From Anaerolineaceae bacterium (lineage in GTDB: Bacteria > Chloroflexota > Anaerolineae > Anaerolineales > Anaerolineaceae), in the NCBI GenBank assembly GCA_020845515.1, contig JADLFQ010000097.1, positions 35,471 through 99,470 on the forward strand: a stretch of DNA of 64,000 nucleotides, read 5' to 3'. Each line of letters starts with the position of its first letter. Within the stretch, counting starts at the first letter, position 1. The position numbers were made by a program, and so were the translations under genes. The notes beneath the pieces are model-generated. The model worked only from the letters and a program-made list of their open reading frames with translations. It had not been told where the DNA came from and did not search any database. Positions 61,655 to 64,000 of the stretch are shown here, in pieces.

Positions 61655-62368
61655 TTGGCTTTAATTCGGGCGAAAATTTTACTTATAGAAGGGAAGCGGG
61701 GCAATGTTCCCGTTTTTTTGGAGGGTTTAACCAGAAAAGGGTTCGATGTGGCGCCTTTCCAAAATGGAAAAGCGGCATTGGACTATCTTATACATGAAAT
61801 CCCGCATGTTGTTCTGGTTAATGCTGCTTCGATGCAGACGAGCGGACGACGTATTTGTCAGAGCGTTCGCCGGCAAAACCCGCGCTTGCCCATTCTATTG
61901 ATTGTTGACGAAAATTACGATAACCAGACCGGTACAGACGCTGAAGTAACGCTGACGCTGCCTTTTACGTTGCAAAAACTGTTGAACCGCTTGCGACCTT
62001 TGCTTCCTGCTGAAGAAAAAAACCTGATCAAAGCTGGCCCGTTGCATCTGGACGTGGATCAGCGCTGGGTGCGCTACAATGACCGTCAAATCAGCCTGAC
62101 GCCGCGCTTAATTATGCTGTTGCAAGCTTTAATGGATCGCCGCGGCGAGGTGATCGAACGCGAAGCGCTCTTTAAACAAGTTTGGGAAACGGACTACACA
62201 GGCGATACACGCACGCTTGATGTCCACATCAGTTGGCTGCGCCAGGCAATTGAAGAAGACCCGCGCCATCCGCGCTTTGTGAAGACAGTTCGTGGTGTTG
62301 GCTACCGGCTCGATGTGGAGCCGGACACCCGCCCTCTGCACGCAGTAAAGCCCAGCGACTTGCTTTGA
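61655..62368 (+). CDS. OmpR-type winged-helix regulator with degenerate receiver
   Basis: A 237-residue DNA-binding regulator. The C-terminal half (about 125-225) is a typical OmpR/PhoB winged helix (ISLTPRLIMLLQALMDRRGEVIEREAL, RTLDVHISWLRQAIEED, VKTVRGVGYRL). The N-terminal receiver lacks its phosphorylation set: the Asp is Asn56 (VVLVNAASM), only one acidic residue (Glu12) remains in the first loop, and the switch Lys is Leu102 (TLPFT). It should thus not be controlled by a histidine kinase in the usual way. No kinase gene is nearby. The start is TTG, with AAGGA 8 bases upstream. Confidence 0.85.
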   Translation: MALIRAKILLIEGKRGNVPVFLEGLTRKGFDVAPFQNGKAALDYLIHEIPHVVLVNAASMQTSGRRICQSVRRQNPRLPILLIVDENYDNQTGTDAEVTLTLPFTLQKLLNRLRPLLPAEEKNLIKAGPLHLDVDQRWVRYNDRQISLTPRLIMLLQALMDRRGEVIEREALFKQVWETDYTGDTRTLDVHISWLRQAIEEDPRHPRFVKTVRGVGYRLDVEPDTRPLHAVKPSDLL

Positions 62369-62399
62369 GGCAAAATTATTCTTTTGCTTCTCTGCAAGC

Positions 62400-62427
62400 T
62401 TGACTTTCATTTTCAATCCTGTATAAT
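62400..62427 (+). promoter_or_regulatory. Promoter of the serS T-box leader
   Basis: TTGACT (62400-62405), 16 bases, TATAAT (62422-62427). Transcription should start near 62434, just before the T-box leader. Confidence 0.75.
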
Positions 62428-62439
62428 TTTTGCAAAGAA

Positions 62440-62710
62440 ACCAAATACCCAACCCGGGATTCATTACCCAGCACACCTTTCAGAGAGCCGGCGCCAGGTG
62501 CAAGCCGGCAGGCAGAAATGGGGAAATCCCTCCCGGTTGCCTCTCCGCCGGAGGCAGGGCGTCCTTCGCAGGGAAATACAAACTGTATTTCGTAAGAGGA
62601 CCGGAAGCGCCGTTATCGCACTCAGAGACCGCAGCACAAAAGCGGTGAATGCAGGTGGCACCACGAACCGCCCCTTCGTCCTGCAAATGACGATGGGGTG
62701 GTTGTTTTAA
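62440..62710 (+). ncRNA. T-box leader (serine) of serS
   Basis: The leader has the Stem I distal region AGAGAGCCGGCGCCAGGTGC to GCCGGC (62482-62509), the T-box sequence GAATGCAGGTGGCACCACG (62647-62665) and a terminator in which AACCGCCCC-T-TCGTC (62666-62680) pairs with GACGA-T-GGGGTGGTT (62689-62703), followed by GTTTT. It reads uncharged tRNA(Ser) to allow serS transcription. I could not place the specifier codon with certainty. Confidence 0.85.
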
Positions 62711-62723
62711 AAAGGAGGCTGTA

Positions 62724-63998
62724 GTGTTAGATGTTGCTTTGATACGAGAGAAGCCGGAGGTGGTGCGCCAGGCTTTGCAAAACCGTCAGATGGAAACGGA
62801 TGTGGTGGAACAGGTGCTTGCTCTGGACATTCGCCGCCGAAACCTGTTGTCTGAAGCAGAAACACTGAAAGCGGAGCGCAACAGCGGCTCAAAGGAAATC
62901 AGCCGGATTCATGATGCCGCACAACGACAGAAAAAAATCGAAGCGATGCGATTGGTAGGCGACCGGATTGCCGAACTGGATGAGGAGGTGAGGGGAGTGG
63001 AAGAAGAACTCCGCTCGACTGTAGCTACAATTCCCAATATCCCCAACCAGGCCACGCCTGTTGGTAAAAATGAGGAAGAGAACGTTGTGCTAAAAACAGT
63101 CGGCGTTGTTCCTGCACTTGATTTTGAACCCCTGCCCCATTGGGAACTCGGCCCCAAATTGGGTATTCTTGATTTTGAACAAGGGGTCAAAATCACCGGT
63201 TCCAGATTTTATGTTCTGAGCGGGGCGGGCGCCAGGCTGCAACGCGCGCTGATTGCATGGATGTTGGATTTACACATCCGCCAAGGGTATCTGGAAAAAT
63301 ATACCCCTTTCATGGTGCGCGCTGATACCCTCTTCGCTTCCGGGCAGCTTCCCAAGTTTGTGGACAATCTCTACCACGATATTGAGGAGGACTTCTGGTG
63401 GGTGCCGACGGCGGAAGTTCCCCTGACGGGAATTCACATGGGTGATATTTTGGAAGAAGAAGCTCTTCCCTTGCGTTACACTGCTTATACACCCTGTTTC
63501 CGGCGGGAGAAGATGAGCGCTGGTCGGGATGTGCGTGGCATTAAGCGTGGTCATCAGTTCGATAAAGTGGAAATGTATATCTATGCCAAACCTGAGGAGT
63601 CGCAGGCAGAACTGGAGCGTATGCTGGCGGATGCGGAGCAGTGCTGCATTGAGTTGGGGCTGACCTACAGAGTGCTGCAACTTTGCAGTGGGGATCTTGG
63701 GTTTCACGCGAACATCACCTATGATATTGAAGTCTGGGCGCCAGGGTGCGGGGAGTGGTTGGAGGTTTCTTCGATATCGAATGTGGGAGATTTTCAAGCC
63801 CGCCGGGCAAATATCAAATATCGTCCCGGCGATGGCGGCAAGACGCGGCTGGTGCATACGCTGAATGGCTCGGGGTTGGGGTTGCCCCGGACGATGATCG
63901 CGGTTATGGAAAACTATCAGCAGGCGGACGGCTCGATCGTTATTCCAAAGACACTTCGTCCCTGGATGGGAGGGACGGAAATTATCTGCCCACGTTAA
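62724..63998 (+). CDS. serS: Seryl-tRNA synthetase
   Basis: A 424-residue class-II synthetase that charges tRNA(Ser). The N-terminal coiled-coil arm (about 25-105) binds the long variable arm of the tRNA. Motif 2 is [25 protein letters not shown] and motif 3 the [19 protein letters not shown] segment; TAEVPLTG is also typical. The start is GTG with AAAGGAGG 5 bases before it. The gene ends two bases before the end of the window and is complete. Confidence 0.97.
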   Translation: MLDVALIREKPEVVRQALQNRQMETDVVEQVLALDIRRRNLLSEAETLKAERNSGSKEISRIHDAAQRQKKIEAMRLVGDRIAELDEEVRGVEEELRSTVATIPNIPNQATPVGKNEEENVVLKTVGVVPALDFEPLPHWELGPKLGILDFEQGVKITGSRFYVLSGAGARLQRALIAWMLDLHIRQGYLEKYTPFMVRADTLFASGQLPKFVDNLYHDIEEDFWWVPTAEVPLTGIHMGDILEEEALPLRYTAYTPCFRREKMSAGRDVRGIKRGHQFDKVEMYIYAKPEESQAELERMLADAEQCCIELGLTYRVLQLCSGDLGFHANITYDIEVWAPGCGEWLEVSSISNVGDFQARRANIKYRPGDGGKTRLVHTLNGSGLGLPRTMIAVMENYQQADGSIVIPKTLRPWMGGTEIICPR

Positions 63999-64000
63999 GC

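Overview
The window looks like a chromosomal segment of a Chloroflexota bacterium, most likely class Anaerolineae. This is inferred from gene content, not from a marker-gene search. The pointers are: many secreted or membrane proteins with Thr/Pro-rich stalks (TPT, TPTP); a Gram-positive-style primosome set (DnaD-like protein, DnaC/DnaI-like loader, DnaB); a T-box leader and a cobalamin riboswitch; GatCA, M42 aminopeptidases and a bactofilin-like wall/membrane protein; and no lipopolysaccharide or outer-membrane genes. Coding density is high. I saw no rRNA, tRNA, CRISPR array, phage or intact insertion sequence.

Layout: 0-9 kb holds a PAS/GAF diguanylate cyclase, an unusual S41 peptidase, a CAP-domain lipoprotein, and an operon of a Thr-rich membrane protein, gatC, gatA and an HD-GYP protein. 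9-18 kb holds a WD40 membrane protein, an orphan DNA methyltransferase, an SH3 lipoprotein, a NiaP-like transporter, lipA and rsmI-rsmE. 18-30 kb (minus strand) holds ftsK, an ECF sigma/anti-sigma/Nudix operon, and an operon of a pseudo-receiver/roadblock/TnpA-like fusion, polA and a TPR protein. 30-39 kb holds wecB and a glycosyltransferase, a phosphoribosyltransferase, a bactofilin-like protein, and three tandem M42 peptidases with a solute-binding lipoprotein. 39-46 kb holds a split chelatase (AAA+ and VWA halves), the B12-binding mutase subunit and meaB, prs, mutM. 46-54 kb holds a NifU-like and a cNMP-binding protein, eno, pyrG, an S1 protein, ctpA and a HAD hydrolase. 54-64 kb holds a riboswitch-controlled B12-type ABC importer, the primosome operon, a BFN nuclease, a degenerate response regulator and T-box-controlled serS.

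Themes: (i) Cobalamin: a B12-riboswitch importer, a chelatase of the cobalt/magnesium type and two B12-dependent mutase accessory genes lie within 17 kb. (ii) Replication and repair: polA, mutM, ftsK, DnaD-like, helicase loader and dnaB. (iii) Degenerate signalling: two receiver domains have lost phosphorylation residues.

Most interesting points: a REC-like/roadblock/IS200-TnpA-like fusion in which the HUH and tyrosine residues of the transposase are replaced, sitting directly upstream of polA; a chelatase gene broken exactly at a run of nine A that would be restored by a -1 frameshift; a helicase loader with two complete AAA+ modules in tandem; and a recurring promoter geometry in which the -10 box lies about 6 nt before a start codon without a Shine-Dalgarno, suggesting leaderless mRNAs. 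All family assignments are from reading motifs; no database search was possible.
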